From Chelativorans petroleitrophicus (GTDB lineage Bacteria; Pseudomonadota; Alphaproteobacteria; Rhizobiales; Rhizobiaceae): DNA of 64,000 bases. The position numbers were made by a program, and so were the translations under genes. The notes beneath the pieces were generated by a model that made no database searches, was not told the origin of the DNA, and saw only the letters and a program-made list of their open reading frames with translations. Below, piece after piece: positions 24,000 through 33,356 of the stretch. Where the stretch lies: the NCBI RefSeq assembly GCF_025398195.1, contig NZ_JAODNV010000014.1, positions 53,031 to 117,030 of the forward strand. Reading direction: 5' to 3'. The number at the start of each line of letters is the position of its first letter. The first letter of the stretch is position 1.

Positions 24000-24977
24000 G
24001 TGCACAGCCTGCCGCTTTCGACCGTCGCACGCGCCCCGGCTACCCGGACCGTAATCTCGACGCAGGCGGAGTGTTCGACCGAGGAATGGTGGGACCTGTG
24101 GCGGCGCGATCCTGAAGCCACGCCGTTTCACAGCCCCGGATGGCTGCTTCCCTGGCGCAGGCATTTCCCCGAAGGGGAGAGCGTGGTAGTTACCCTTCGC
24201 CAGGAGAGCAGGCTTGTGGGCCTCCTTCCGCTTTTCCGTCTCGACAGCAGGCTCGTGCTGTGGGGTGCAGGCACGTCCGACTGGCTCGGCGGCCTGTTCG
24301 ATCCTGCGCTGGAAGGGCAGGCACTGAGCCGCGCATTGTCCGCGCTGGACGAGCCGCTCGACCTTTTCCAGCTTCCGCCAGCCTCCCTCCTGGCAAGCTG
24401 CCCTGTGCCTGAAGGCTGGGAGGAGCGGAAAGGTCTTTCTGAAAGCAGTCCTGCGCTCTCCCTTCCCACACGCCTCAGCGCCAACATGCGCCAGAACCTC
24501 GCCTACTATCGCCGTCGCGCGGCACGTCTTGGCATTGGCGTGCAGGCAGGCACGCCGGAGCACATAAGGGATTTGGCGGCCCTGCACACGCGCCGCTGGC
24601 ATGAGCGCGGGCAGCCGGGCGTCTTTGCCGATCCGCGTTTCCTGGCCTGGCAGGAAGAGGTCGTGCCCCTTATCGAGGAAGCCGGGTTTTTGCGCCTTTA
24701 TGTCGTGCAGCTGGAAGTGACGGTCGTCGCCGTCATCTACGTTCTGGCGGCCAAAGGCCGCGCCTTCTACTTCATCGGTGGCTTCGATCCGGCTCATGGC
24801 AGGCTCGGACTTGGCACGATCCTGGTGGGGCACGCCATTGCCGAGGCGGAGCGTGCGGGCATGACCTCTTTTGATTTCCTGCGCGGGCAGGAGAGCTACA
24901 AATACCGCTGGGGTGCGGTCGATCGGCCGTCACATGCGCGCTATCTCGCGCCAAGGCAGAGGATGGCACAAGAATGA
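24000..24977 (+). CDS. GNAT-fold acyltransferase (BioF2/CelD-like)
   Basis: Acyltransferase-like protein of about 325 residues. The C-terminal half (LRLYVVQLEVTVVAVIYVLA then AFYFIGGFDPAHGRLGLGTI) fits the double-GNAT BioF2/FemAB-like fold that moves acyl or aminoacyl groups. The N-terminus (ECSTEEWWDLWRRDPEATPF, FHSPGWLLPWRRHF) matches that family. It starts with GTG 24000, eight bases after the methyltransferase stop and after a GAGG site; no ATG is suitably placed. In this cluster it may N-acylate the amine freed by the PIG-L deacetylase. That is inference. Confidence 0.75.
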   Translation: MHSLPLSTVARAPATRTVISTQAECSTEEWWDLWRRDPEATPFHSPGWLLPWRRHFPEGESVVVTLRQESRLVGLLPLFRLDSRLVLWGAGTSDWLGGLFDPALEGQALSRALSALDEPLDLFQLPPASLLASCPVPEGWEERKGLSESSPALSLPTRLSANMRQNLAYYRRRAARLGIGVQAGTPEHIRDLAALHTRRWHERGQPGVFADPRFLAWQEEVVPLIEEAGFLRLYVVQLEVTVVAVIYVLAAKGRAFYFIGGFDPAHGRLGLGTILVGHAIAEAERAGMTSFDFLRGQESYKYRWGAVDRPSHARYLAPRQRMAQE

Positions 24978-25214
24978 CTGCGCTCGGGCTGGGCGAAGAA
25001 AATATCGCCATATGACCTTACCGGAATCCGGCCCCATTGGGGAGTCGTGAAGGCGGTGATTGCCTCCAACGGGAAGCCGGAAAACGCCGCGGCCCGTGCA
25101 AGCATCTACTCTGGAACAATCGCGAAAGCCGCCTGTTTGGGACCCGCCGGACGGGCGTCAGTCGGCCGGCTTAATTGCCCTGGCGGCGTCAGCCCCGGAA
25201 ACGGAGAGCAGGAC

Positions 25215-26315
25215 ATGCAGGAGGCTCAGTTGCGCGTGGGGATCGTTGGCGTCGGTAATTGTGCCTCCTCCTTCGTCCAGGGCCTGGCCTACTACGGCGG
25301 CATGCACTCCAACAAGCCCATACCCGGGATCATGAATGCCGAAATCGGCGGCTATGCGATCGACGATATCGTCATCAGCTCCGCTTTCGATGTCAGCGCC
25401 TCGAAGGTCGGCCGTGACGTTTCGGAGGCGATCTTCGCAGAGCCGAACAACACGTGCCGCTTTGCCGATGTGGAACCCACGGGTGTGATTGTTCAGCGCG
25501 GCCCGACGCTGGACGGCATCGGCAAATATCTCCACGAGGAGGTCATCGAGTCGGGCGAACCTGAAGCAGATGTGGCCGAAGTTCTCGCGCGAACCAAGAC
25601 CGATGTCGTCGTGTCCTATCTCCCCGTAGGCTCGGAAGAGGCCGCGCAATGGTATGCCGCTCGGGCCTTGGAGGCCGGCTGTGCCTTCGTCAACTGCATG
25701 CCAGTCTTCATCGCGTCGCGGCCCGAATGGCGCAGAAAGTTCGAGGACCGTGGGCTGCCGATCATCGGCGACGACATCAAAAGTCAGGTGGGCGCCACGA
25801 TCGTGCACCGCGTGCTGACGAACCTTTTCCGCGAGCGCGGCGTGCGCCTCGACCGCACCTACCAGCTCAATTTCGGAGGCAACACCGACTTCCTGAACAT
25901 GCTGGAGCGGGAGCGGCTGGAATCCAAGAAGATCTCCAAAACGCAGGCCGTCACAAGCCAGCTCGGCCTGCCAATGGAAGCCGGCAATATTCATGTGGGG
26001 CCCAGCGATCATGTGCCCTGGCTTGCCGATCGTAAATGGGCCTATATCCGGATGGAAGGTACGACCTTCGGTGGCGTGCCGATCAATTGCGAAGTGAAGC
26101 TCGAGGTTTGGGACTCGCCCAACAGCGCCGGCGTGGTGATCGATGCCGTGCGCTGCGCCAAGCTTGCTATGGACCGTGGCGAGGGCGGGGCGCTGATCGG
26201 CCCCTCCAGCTACTTCATGAAGTCGCCGCCCAAGCAGTTCACCGATGCCGAAGCGCGCGCAAGGACGCAGCGCTTCATCTCCGGTGAGGAAACGGCGGCC
26301 GGCCTGCGGTCATGA
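25215..26315 (+). CDS. ino1: Inositol-3-phosphate synthase
   Basis: Ino1 converts glucose 6-phosphate to 1L-myo-inositol 1-phosphate (inositol 3-phosphate) with NAD. The 366-residue protein has the Rossmann start [20 protein letters not shown] and the catalytic segment [17 protein letters not shown] followed by [15 protein letters not shown], characteristic of the short archaeal/actinobacterial form. ATG 25215 follows GGAGAGCAGG and is preferred over a start at 25047 because homology begins here. Its stop overlaps the phosphatase start. It supplies the inositol core that gives the cluster its identity. Confidence 0.92.
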   Translation: MQEAQLRVGIVGVGNCASSFVQGLAYYGGMHSNKPIPGIMNAEIGGYAIDDIVISSAFDVSASKVGRDVSEAIFAEPNNTCRFADVEPTGVIVQRGPTLDGIGKYLHEEVIESGEPEADVAEVLARTKTDVVVSYLPVGSEEAAQWYAARALEAGCAFVNCMPVFIASRPEWRRKFEDRGLPIIGDDIKSQVGATIVHRVLTNLFRERGVRLDRTYQLNFGGNTDFLNMLERERLESKKISKTQAVTSQLGLPMEAGNIHVGPSDHVPWLADRKWAYIRMEGTTFGGVPINCEVKLEVWDSPNSAGVVIDAVRCAKLAMDRGEGGALIGPSSYFMKSPPKQFTDAEARARTQRFISGEETAAGLRS

Positions 26316-26935
26316 CCACCCTGGTGCACCTGCTTCGGCACGCCTCGCACGGCCACCTCGGTCGGGTGCTGACCGGCCGGCAGCCTGGGATACCGCTCAC
26401 GCCAGCCGGACATGCCGAGGCGCAGGCGCTCGGGCGGCACATGGCCAAGCTGGGCGTGGACGTGCTCTTTACAAGCCCGCGACGCCGTGCGCGCGAATCG
26501 GCCTGGCATGTCGCCCGTGAAACCGGTGCGCTATGCCGTGTCGCCCCGGAGTTGGATGAGATCGACTTCGGCGACTGGACGGGCATGACTTTCGACGCTC
26601 TGTCGTCGGATCCAAGGTGGCGGCACTGGAATGAAGCCCGTGACATGGCCTCCACCCCCGCAGGCGAGACGATGCGCGATGTGGCGGCGAGGGTTGCCGG
26701 TCTGATCGGGCGCCTGCAGCGCGAGTTCCCGCACGGAGCTCTTGGATTGGTAACCCACAGCGACGTCATCAAGGCTACGATCTGTCACTATCAAGGCTGG
26801 TCGTTCAGCCGCGTGCATTCCTTCGAGATCGGACCGGCGACGGTTTCCACGCTCGCCCTGAGAGATGGCGGAAGCGATCTGATTGCCTGTAACGTCACGC
26901 CGGCCCCGGTTCACGCCGAGGAGGTGCCGGCATGA
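26312..26935 (+). CDS. Histidine phosphatase family protein
   Basis: Phosphoglycerate-mutase-like phosphatase of 207 residues. The catalytic His lies in [20 protein letters not shown] (LRHA in place of the usual RHG), with a conserved Arg in [12 protein letters not shown], acidic residues in [10 protein letters not shown] and a second His in [11 protein letters not shown]. It overlaps ino1 and the next gene by four bases each. A phosphatase directly after inositol phosphate synthase would dephosphorylate the inositol phosphate or a glycosylated form of it. The latter is the logic of mycothiol synthesis. The exact substrate is inferred. Confidence 0.85.
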   Translation: MTTLVHLLRHASHGHLGRVLTGRQPGIPLTPAGHAEAQALGRHMAKLGVDVLFTSPRRRARESAWHVARETGALCRVAPELDEIDFGDWTGMTFDALSSDPRWRHWNEARDMASTPAGETMRDVAARVAGLIGRLQREFPHGALGLVTHSDVIKATICHYQGWSFSRVHSFEIGPATVSTLALRDGGSDLIACNVTPAPVHAEEVPA

Positions 26936-28023
26936 AGCTGGTGATTTTCGGCCTCACCATCTCGTCCTCATGGGGCAACGGCCACGCCACCCTGTGGCGC
27001 GGGCTGGTTCGGGCCCTGGCTCGGCGGGGCTGGCGCACCGTCTTCTTCGAGCGTGACGTTCCCTTTTATGCCGGGGCGCGCGACCTTCATGAAATCGAGG
27101 GCGGCGAGTTCCTGCTCTACGAGGAGTGGGAGGATGTTCTTCCTGCTGCCCGGCGCCATCTGGCTGAGGCCGATGTGGCGCTGGTGTCCTCCTACTGCCC
27201 GGACGGTATCGCGGCCACCGACCTGGTGCTGGACGCGCCACGGCCCATGCGCATCTTCTACGATCTCGATACGCCGGTGACGTTGTCGGCGCTGGGGCGC
27301 GGAGAGGCGACGAGCTATGTGGGGCCGTGCGGTCTCGGCGGTTTTGATCTGGTGCTGAGCTATACGGGCGGCCGGGCGCTGAACGCGCTTTGTACAAGGC
27401 TCGGTGCGCGGAGAGTGGCGCCGCTCTATGGGCATGTCGACCCTGATGTGCACCGGCCAACTGCGCCGAAGCCTCAATACGCGGCCGATCTGTCCTACAT
27501 CGGCACCTACGCCGAGGATCGGCAGGCCGGGGTCGGCGCCTTTTTGCTGAAGCCCGCGCACCAGCGGCCCGATCTGCGCTTCGTCATAGCGGGCGCGCAA
27601 TATCCGCATGATTTTCCCTGGCTCCCCAATCTCTTTTTCGTCCGGCATCTTCCCCCATCCGAACATCCGGCCTTCTACTCTGCTTCCCGCCTGACACTGA
27701 ACGTCACCCGCCGCGTCATGGCCGATATGGGCTGGTGCCCTTCGGGGCGGCTGTTCGAGGCAGCGGCCTGCGGCGTCTCGGTCATCTCCGACTGGTGGGA
27801 GGGGCTCGACACCTTCTTCGAGCCGGGCCGCGAAATCCTCGTCGCTTCCAAATCGCAGGACGTGATCGCGGCGCTCGATATGGATCAGTCCGAATTGCAG
27901 CGCATTGCGAAGGCCGCGCGCGAACGCGTGCTTGGCGAACATACCTCGGATCATCGCGCGGAAGCGTTCGAGGCGCTGATCAACGAGATGGCCCCCGCCG
28001 CCACGGCGGCGCTGAGGGCGTAG
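26932..28023 (+). CDS. CgeB-like glycosyltransferase
   Basis: GT-B-type glycosyltransferase of 363 residues resembling the CgeB/DUF3880 family. It starts LVIFGLTISSSWGNGHATLW and has a C-terminal donor domain with LSYIGTYAEDRQ, SASRLTLNVTRRVMADMGW and CPSGRLFEAAACGVSVISDW, the usual glycan-donor loop with the Glu of RLFEAA. It overlaps the phosphatase gene (ATGA), and the nucleotidyltransferase starts nine bases after its stop. It may glycosylate inositol or a later intermediate. Neither donor nor acceptor can be told from sequence. Confidence 0.83.
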   Translation: MKLVIFGLTISSSWGNGHATLWRGLVRALARRGWRTVFFERDVPFYAGARDLHEIEGGEFLLYEEWEDVLPAARRHLAEADVALVSSYCPDGIAATDLVLDAPRPMRIFYDLDTPVTLSALGRGEATSYVGPCGLGGFDLVLSYTGGRALNALCTRLGARRVAPLYGHVDPDVHRPTAPKPQYAADLSYIGTYAEDRQAGVGAFLLKPAHQRPDLRFVIAGAQYPHDFPWLPNLFFVRHLPPSEHPAFYSASRLTLNVTRRVMADMGWCPSGRLFEAAACGVSVISDWWEGLDTFFEPGREILVASKSQDVIAALDMDQSELQRIAKAARERVLGEHTSDHRAEAFEALINEMAPAATAALRA

Positions 28024-28032
28024 GAGGCCCGC

Positions 28033-28881
28033 ATGTGGGGAATCATACCAGCGGCGGGATGCGGAAGCCGGATACAGCCGCTCGCCTTTTCAAAGGAGCT
28101 GTTACCGGTCGGCAGCCGCCTGACGGAAGGCGGTGAGCGCCCCTGTGCGGTGAGCGAATATCTCTGCGAGCGCATGATCGCCGGCGGGGCGGACAAGCTC
28201 TGTTTCGTGATTGCGCCGGGAAAATCCGACATCCTGGAATATTACGGCAGCGGCTATGGGGGCGCTTCGATCGCCTATGTAGTCCAGCCCGAGCCTGCCG
28301 GCCTGTGCGACGCCATTTTTCGCGTCGCCGCGCTCACCGCGCCAGATGACCACGTTCTGGTCGGGCTGCCGGACACGATCTGGATACCGGCCGATGGCTA
28401 CAAGGCGCTGCCGGACGGAGTTCTGTCCTTCCTGCTTTTTCCGGTTGACGATCCTTCCGCTTTCGACGCCGTCGAGACGGACGCGGCGGGCAATGTGCGC
28501 CGCATCGAGGTCAAGGAGCAGCATCCGTCAACAGGCTGGATCTGGGGTGCTTTCAAGATGCCCGCCGCCATCCTGCACGAGTTGAAGGCGCTGTGGGTAG
28601 AGCGGGATTGCATCGACGAATATGTAGGCACGCTCGTCAACGCCTGGCTGGAACGTGGCGGAAAGGCCGTGGGAGTGAGGGCGGGCCAGGCCTATGTGGA
28701 TGTCGGCACGCTGGAAGGCTACCGCGCGGCCAGCGAACTCCTCCGGCAGAAAGCCGATCGCGCCGACGCGTCCGCCGCCGGCCTGCACGTTACCCGCGCG
28801 CCCGACGCACTCCGGCTGCAGCCGCAGAGGCGTGCGCCCTCTCTCCCGCTCAGTGAAACCGGACGAGGAATGAGACCATGA
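28033..28881 (+). CDS. Sugar-phosphate nucleotidyltransferase (RmlA/GalU-like)
   Basis: Nucleotidyltransferase of 282 residues that would activate a sugar 1-phosphate as an NDP-sugar. The nucleotide loop is WGIIPAAGCGSRIQPLAFSK, with the Lys of SKELLPV, then PDDHVLVGLPDTIW holding the metal-binding Asp region and GWIWGAFKMP. A C-terminal tail of about 40 residues is basic and looks disordered. It fits a donor-supply role for the glycosyltransferases of the cluster. The glycosidase-like gene overlaps its stop. Confidence 0.85.
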   Translation: MWGIIPAAGCGSRIQPLAFSKELLPVGSRLTEGGERPCAVSEYLCERMIAGGADKLCFVIAPGKSDILEYYGSGYGGASIAYVVQPEPAGLCDAIFRVAALTAPDDHVLVGLPDTIWIPADGYKALPDGVLSFLLFPVDDPSAFDAVETDAAGNVRRIEVKEQHPSTGWIWGAFKMPAAILHELKALWVERDCIDEYVGTLVNAWLERGGKAVGVRAGQAYVDVGTLEGYRAASELLRQKADRADASAAGLHVTRAPDALRLQPQRRAPSLPLSETGRGMRP

Positions 28882-29795
28882 TCGAAGCCGCGATGATCTG
28901 GAACGAGCCGAACAACAAGTCTCACTGGGACCCGGAAATCGATCCCGACTGGACCCTGTTTGCCGAAATGGCCATCGGTGCGGCCGATGCCATTGCCAGC
29001 GTCAATCCGGACGTCACTCGCGTCCTGGGCGGCATCTCGCCCATCGACGCGCTCTTCATCCGGAACATGCAAGGCAAGGGCGTGCTCGATCATTTGGATG
29101 CGGTTGCGGTGCATGGCTTCCCACTCGACTGGAACCTGTGGAAGGTCGACGAATGGCCCGACAAGCTGGATGAAATTCATGCCGTAACCGATCTACCCGT
29201 CTGGATAAGCGAGGTGGGTGTCTCGACTTTCGGAGCCGAGGAGGTTCAGCTTTGGGGTCTGCAGCGCACGGCGGAACTGATCAGCGGGCGCGCGCCACGC
29301 ATCCAGTGGTACAGCCTCTTCGATCTGCCCCAGGCATGGGGCGCCACGACCCGCCACAAGGAGGCGGAAGGCTCATCCTATTACCGCCACTTCTATATGG
29401 GCCTCATCCGCGAGGACGGAACGCCCAAGCCCACGCTCGAGAAATTCGGCGACTACACACCTGAATTCGGCCTATGCCAGTGGTTTCACTTCGAAGATCC
29501 GCGCCTCGATGAAGCCGTCGCGTGGATGAAGCGCCTGGGCGTGAAGCATCTGCGCACTGGGCTTTCCTGGGCGGACAGCTTCCGTCCCAACGCGCTCGGC
29601 TGGTTCGACCGGCAGATGGAAAAGCTCGCCGATTTCGACGTCACGCTCACCTTCTGCTTCACGCCCGAGCATCGCGGCATTGCCCCGCATCACACGAGCG
29701 CGCCGCTGGTGCCGGAGGAGTTCGCGGCGTTCTGCGCCGCAATGATCGAGCGCTATGCGGGCCGTGCCGAGCACCGGATAAAGGGCGCGGCGTAA
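28878..29795 (+). CDS. Glycosidase-like (beta/alpha)8 protein with swapped half-barrels
   Basis: Protein of 305 residues related to clan-A beta-glycosidases (GH39/xylosidase-like). The acid/base motif IWNEPNN is at residues 7-13, though in ordinary members it lies after strand 4, past residue 100. The nucleophile-type LPVWISEVGVSTFG follows at about 110-125. After the end of the barrel (GTPKPTLEKFGDYTPE) comes a segment resembling the missing beginning of such a barrel: FHFEDPRLDEAVAWMKRLGV, HLRTGLSWADSF and VTLTFCFTPEHRG. The order thus looks like strands 4-8 then 1-3. It overlaps the nucleotidyltransferase gene by four bases, and the deacetylase begins five bases after it. Confidence 0.7.
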   Translation: MIEAAMIWNEPNNKSHWDPEIDPDWTLFAEMAIGAADAIASVNPDVTRVLGGISPIDALFIRNMQGKGVLDHLDAVAVHGFPLDWNLWKVDEWPDKLDEIHAVTDLPVWISEVGVSTFGAEEVQLWGLQRTAELISGRAPRIQWYSLFDLPQAWGATTRHKEAEGSSYYRHFYMGLIREDGTPKPTLEKFGDYTPEFGLCQWFHFEDPRLDEAVAWMKRLGVKHLRTGLSWADSFRPNALGWFDRQMEKLADFDVTLTFCFTPEHRGIAPHHTSAPLVPEEFAAFCAAMIERYAGRAEHRIKGAA

Positions 29796-29799
29796 CCCC

Positions 29800-30663
29800 A
29801 TGTCTGCGGCCGGCAGTTGGACGATTCCCGCAGAGGCGGATTTGCTCCAGCGGCTGTGCGCACCCGGCAGGGATGTTTGCGACTGCCGCGACGTGATGAT
29901 CGTCGCTGCGCACCCGGATGATGAAACCATAGCGCTCGGCGGCCAGCTTCACCGCATGGAAGGTGTCCGCATCCTGCACGTCACCGATGGCGCTCCGCTC
30001 GACATGGAGGATGCGCGCGCCTGCGGCTTCGGGAGGCGCGAAGACTATGCCGATGCCCGGCGGAAGGAGCTGATCGCCGCCATGGCCCTGGCCGGCATGG
30101 ACGGGGAACAACTTCTTTCCCTCGCCATGGCTGACAAGACCGTTCCATTCAGAATGGTCGAGCTTGCGCGGAAACTGGCCGTGATCTTTCTCGAATACCG
30201 CATAAGATGGGTCATTTCTCATGACTTCGAAGGCGGCCATCCCGATCACGACGCCACGGCTTTCGCTGTGCACGCGGCATGCCATCTCGTGCGGCAGGCC
30301 GGCGTGAGGGTACCAAAGGTGCTTGAATTTCCTCTCTACCATCTTCGGAAGGGCTGCCTCATCGTGCAGCGGTTCGCTTCGTCTGGAAAAGCCGCTGCAA
30401 GCCGTGAGCTGCCGCTGGACAACGCCGCAGCCGTCATGAAGCGGCGCATGCTTTCCCAATATCTCACGCAGAGGCGGACGCTGTCGCCCTTTGCCGCGGC
30501 GGAGGAGGAACGCTTGCGGCGCGCCTTGAAGCGCCGGTTTCTCGCTCTGCCCAATGGCGGGGAGGTCTACTACGCCTATTTCAACTGGGGTCTGCGGCCC
30601 GCCGATTGGCCTGCCCTGGCGGCGAGTGCAAGCCGCGAGCTGGATTTGCCGCAATGGCTCTGA
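29800..30663 (+). CDS. PIG-L family N-deacetylase
   Basis: Zinc-dependent deacetylase of 287 residues of the LmbE/PIG-L family, which removes acetyl from GlcNAc-type glycosides (MshB, BshB and GlcNAc-PI deacetylase are examples). The metal and catalytic motif VAAHPDDETIALGG is at about residues 30-43, and the second motif HDFEGGHPDHDATAF at about 143-157. It starts five bases after the glycosidase-like gene and overlaps the next glycosyltransferase by ten bases. With Ino1 and glycosyltransferases in the same operon, an N-acetylhexosaminyl-inositol substrate is the simplest inference. Confidence 0.88.
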   Translation: MSAAGSWTIPAEADLLQRLCAPGRDVCDCRDVMIVAAHPDDETIALGGQLHRMEGVRILHVTDGAPLDMEDARACGFGRREDYADARRKELIAAMALAGMDGEQLLSLAMADKTVPFRMVELARKLAVIFLEYRIRWVISHDFEGGHPDHDATAFAVHAACHLVRQAGVRVPKVLEFPLYHLRKGCLIVQRFASSGKAAASRELPLDNAAAVMKRRMLSQYLTQRRTLSPFAAAEEERLRRALKRRFLALPNGGEVYYAYFNWGLRPADWPALAASASRELDLPQWL

Positions 30664-31739
30664 CGGTGCTCAGCATCGCCTACCCCTTCGCGCCCGTCGG
30701 GCCGGACGCGGTGGGCGGTGCCGAGCAGGTGCTCTCTGCGCTCGATCATGCATTGGTGAGTAACGGCCACCGCTCGCTCGTCATTGCCAGCGAGGGCTCT
30801 TCGACGGCTGGCCGGCTGATCGCCCTGCCGCCTGCACGCCAAGCGATCACTGAGCAGGTGCGCGAGCAGGTGTGGCAGGAACTGCGCCGGCTGATCGCCG
30901 CCGTGCTGGCTTCGGAGAAGGTGGACGTCGTGCACCTGCATGGCATCGATTTCCATGCCTATCTGCCCGATAGCGCATCGGCGATCGCCACGCTGCACCT
31001 GCCGCTCGCCTGGTATCCGGACTGGATTTTTCACCCGCGCCCGAATCTCTGGCTGCATTGCGTGTCGGAGGCGCAGCATCGCACCGCGCCCGCCGGCGCC
31101 AGCCTCCTGCCGCCCATCGCCAACGGCGTTCCGCAAAGGCTCTTCACGACACGTCAGCGGAAGCGCGGCTATGCCATGGTTCTAAGCCGCATCTGCCCGG
31201 AAAAGGGCATCCACATGGCGCTCCAGGCTTGTCACAAGGTCGGTCTTCCCCTTCTTATCGGCGGGCAGGTCTTTCCCTATGAGGCGCACGAACGTTATTT
31301 CACCGAGGAGGTGGAGCCGCTTCTTGATGGTCGCCGCCGTTTTCTCGGACCGCTCGGCTTTGACCGCAAACGCCGCCTGCTTGCGGCGGCGCAATGCGTG
31401 CTGGTGCCCAGCCTTGTGGCTGAGACCAGTTCGCTCACGGCCATCGAGGCACTTGCCTGCGGTACGCCGGTCGTCGTTTTCCCGAACGGCGCTCTGCCGG
31501 ATGTCATTGAGGAGGGGCGGACTGGCTATGTCGTCCGGAATGTCGAGCAGATGGCGGAGGCGATTGCGGCGGCCGCGAGCCTGAATCCTTCGGACTGCCG
31601 GGCGGCTGCGGCACGGCGTTTCCCGCCCGGCCGCATGGAACAGCTTTATCTGGAGCTCTACCAGTGTATCGCCGGCGTGAAAGATTTGCCCCGCCGCGCC
31701 GAATGGGGCGCGACGGGGCGGGGCAGGGAGCTTGTTTGA
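30654..31739 (+). CDS. GT4-family glycosyltransferase
   Basis: GT-B glycosyltransferase of 361 residues. It opens LTVLSIAYPFAPVGPDAVGG with the GGAEQVL motif typical of GT4 enzymes and carries the donor-site SLVAETSSLTAIEALACGTP with the E-x7-E arrangement. YAMVLSRICPEKGIHMALQA is the phosphate-binding region. ATG 30654 lies inside the last codons of the deacetylase gene. It is the last gene of the nine. An MshA-like role (sugar onto inositol phosphate) is one possibility, but CgeB-like 26932-28023 is equally a candidate. Confidence 0.87.
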   Translation: MALTVLSIAYPFAPVGPDAVGGAEQVLSALDHALVSNGHRSLVIASEGSSTAGRLIALPPARQAITEQVREQVWQELRRLIAAVLASEKVDVVHLHGIDFHAYLPDSASAIATLHLPLAWYPDWIFHPRPNLWLHCVSEAQHRTAPAGASLLPPIANGVPQRLFTTRQRKRGYAMVLSRICPEKGIHMALQACHKVGLPLLIGGQVFPYEAHERYFTEEVEPLLDGRRRFLGPLGFDRKRRLLAAAQCVLVPSLVAETSSLTAIEALACGTPVVVFPNGALPDVIEEGRTGYVVRNVEQMAEAIAAAASLNPSDCRAAAARRFPPGRMEQLYLELYQCIAGVKDLPRRAEWGATGRGRELV

Positions 31740-33160
31740 CCGCTATCAGAACTTTCCGACGAGATTGAGGAAGACGCCCTGATCGTCCAAAGTGAGGTCC
31801 CTCAGGTCGTCGGAGAAGCGGCCAAAATTGTATCCGACGCCGACCTTGAAGTTGTTTCCGACGTGCCGGTAAACGGCGGCAAGCGCGCCGTATTCGGTCG
31901 TATCCGCCTCCGGCATGTGCAGCACGCGCCCTTCCAGCAGCAGATCCCACCTTTTGATCATGTGGAGATCGGCGCGCAGGATGCCAAGATGGGCGGAGGA
32001 CTCCTGCCATTCGTTCTCGAATGTCGTGCCGGCGCCGCCATTCGTGCGGTAGCGGACTTCGCCGATGCGGAAGCCGTATTTGGCGCCCAGCGTCAGCCAC
32101 GGCGTGACATCGAAATTGGCGTCGGCGGAGAGGATGTGGCTGCGCTGGGCCGGTGCGTACATGTCTCCCGTCGCCGCGCCGATGAGCTGATTGTTGCCGG
32201 GCAGGTCATAGAGCCAGGTGTATTTGAACAGCGCGTTCAGCCTATCGTTATCTACCGGCCGCCAAGCATAGCCGACGGAGGTTTCAACATAGTCCGTGTC
32301 GGCAAAGGAGGTGGAGGCCGACTGGGAATCCGACAGCACCGCATCGATCTTCGCGATGAGCCGTCCGCTCTCTCCCGCTTTCCAGGACACGCCGCCGGTA
32401 AACAGATAGGTGTTCTGGTCGCGGGAGGCGTTGTCCGAGCGCTCGATCCTGACTTCGCCGCGTAGGCGCGCTGTCAGGCCGGACTCCTCGTTCTTGTAGG
32501 CCAAGGCGAGAGAGGGCGAGTAACGGTCGAAGTCCTCATTCTCCACGCCTGCGCTGTTGACCGTATCGTCCTGCACGCGGCCGATCTCCAGCCCGGCATC
32601 GACAGTCCAGGCTTCATCGGGCGTGTAGATGACGCCGTAGGTCTGAGTGAGCGTCTTGCGCTCGCCGAACATGTCGTAGTTCGACTCGTTATAGGCAGAG
32701 GCGAACTCGCTGATTTTTCGCCTGAGCCCCGCCACGACGACGCCCTTGTCGGTGCCGAAGAGATCGTAGTTGCGATCGAGGTCGAACGCTCGGTCAGGGT
32801 CGAGCCTGTAGCCGAGGTAGTAATGATCGTCCGCGGTCGGATCATAGGTAAGCCCCGCCAGCGCGCCGAGCCCATGCGTGCCGTAGGAGACCTCGCCTTC
32901 CAGCCCGATTCTGTCGGTGAGACGCACCTTCGTGCCGATGCCGCCGCGGTCATTGCGGTCGATATCGCCGGAGCGGTCGATCGTTCCCTGACCAAAGGCA
33001 TAGACGAGCCGATCGTCGTTGAACCTGTAATCGACGCGAACGCCGCCGTCGAAGCGCGAGCCGTCATAGCCGGATTTGCCTGACCGGACGGCATTGGGCG
33101 ACATCAGGTCCGTGTAAGAGACACCGAAGGAAATCTCCCAATGCCGGTCGAAGGCATAGG

Positions 33161-33168
33161 ACACCGTT
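33161..33168. repeat. Target-site duplication, left copy (ACACCGTT)
   Basis: ACACCGTT directly flanks the left end of the IS1595 element and recurs at 35370-35377. Eight bases is the usual duplication length for the IS1595 family. Removing one copy with the element restores the barrel gene's frame across the junction. Confidence 0.9.
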
Positions 33169-33356
33169 CCTAATTATATAGATGACAAAAGTGACAGATT
33201 CGCATATACCGGAAGAGCGTGACAGGCCGGACGAAATTCACGAGTTGAGAATAGAGCTACTGCGGCAGTGGCTTGACGCTCATGCGGATCATTGCGGTTG
33301 CGCGGATATACCTTGGCCACAAACTAACAAGTGCCAATGGCTGATGCCGGCAATCA

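Noticed and set aside
23246..31739. Mycothiol biosynthesis
   Set aside because: Although inositol synthase, glycosyltransferase, PIG-L deacetylase and GNAT-type genes are present, there is no MshC-like cysteine ligase, and extra methyltransferase, nucleotidyltransferase and glycosidase genes do not fit.
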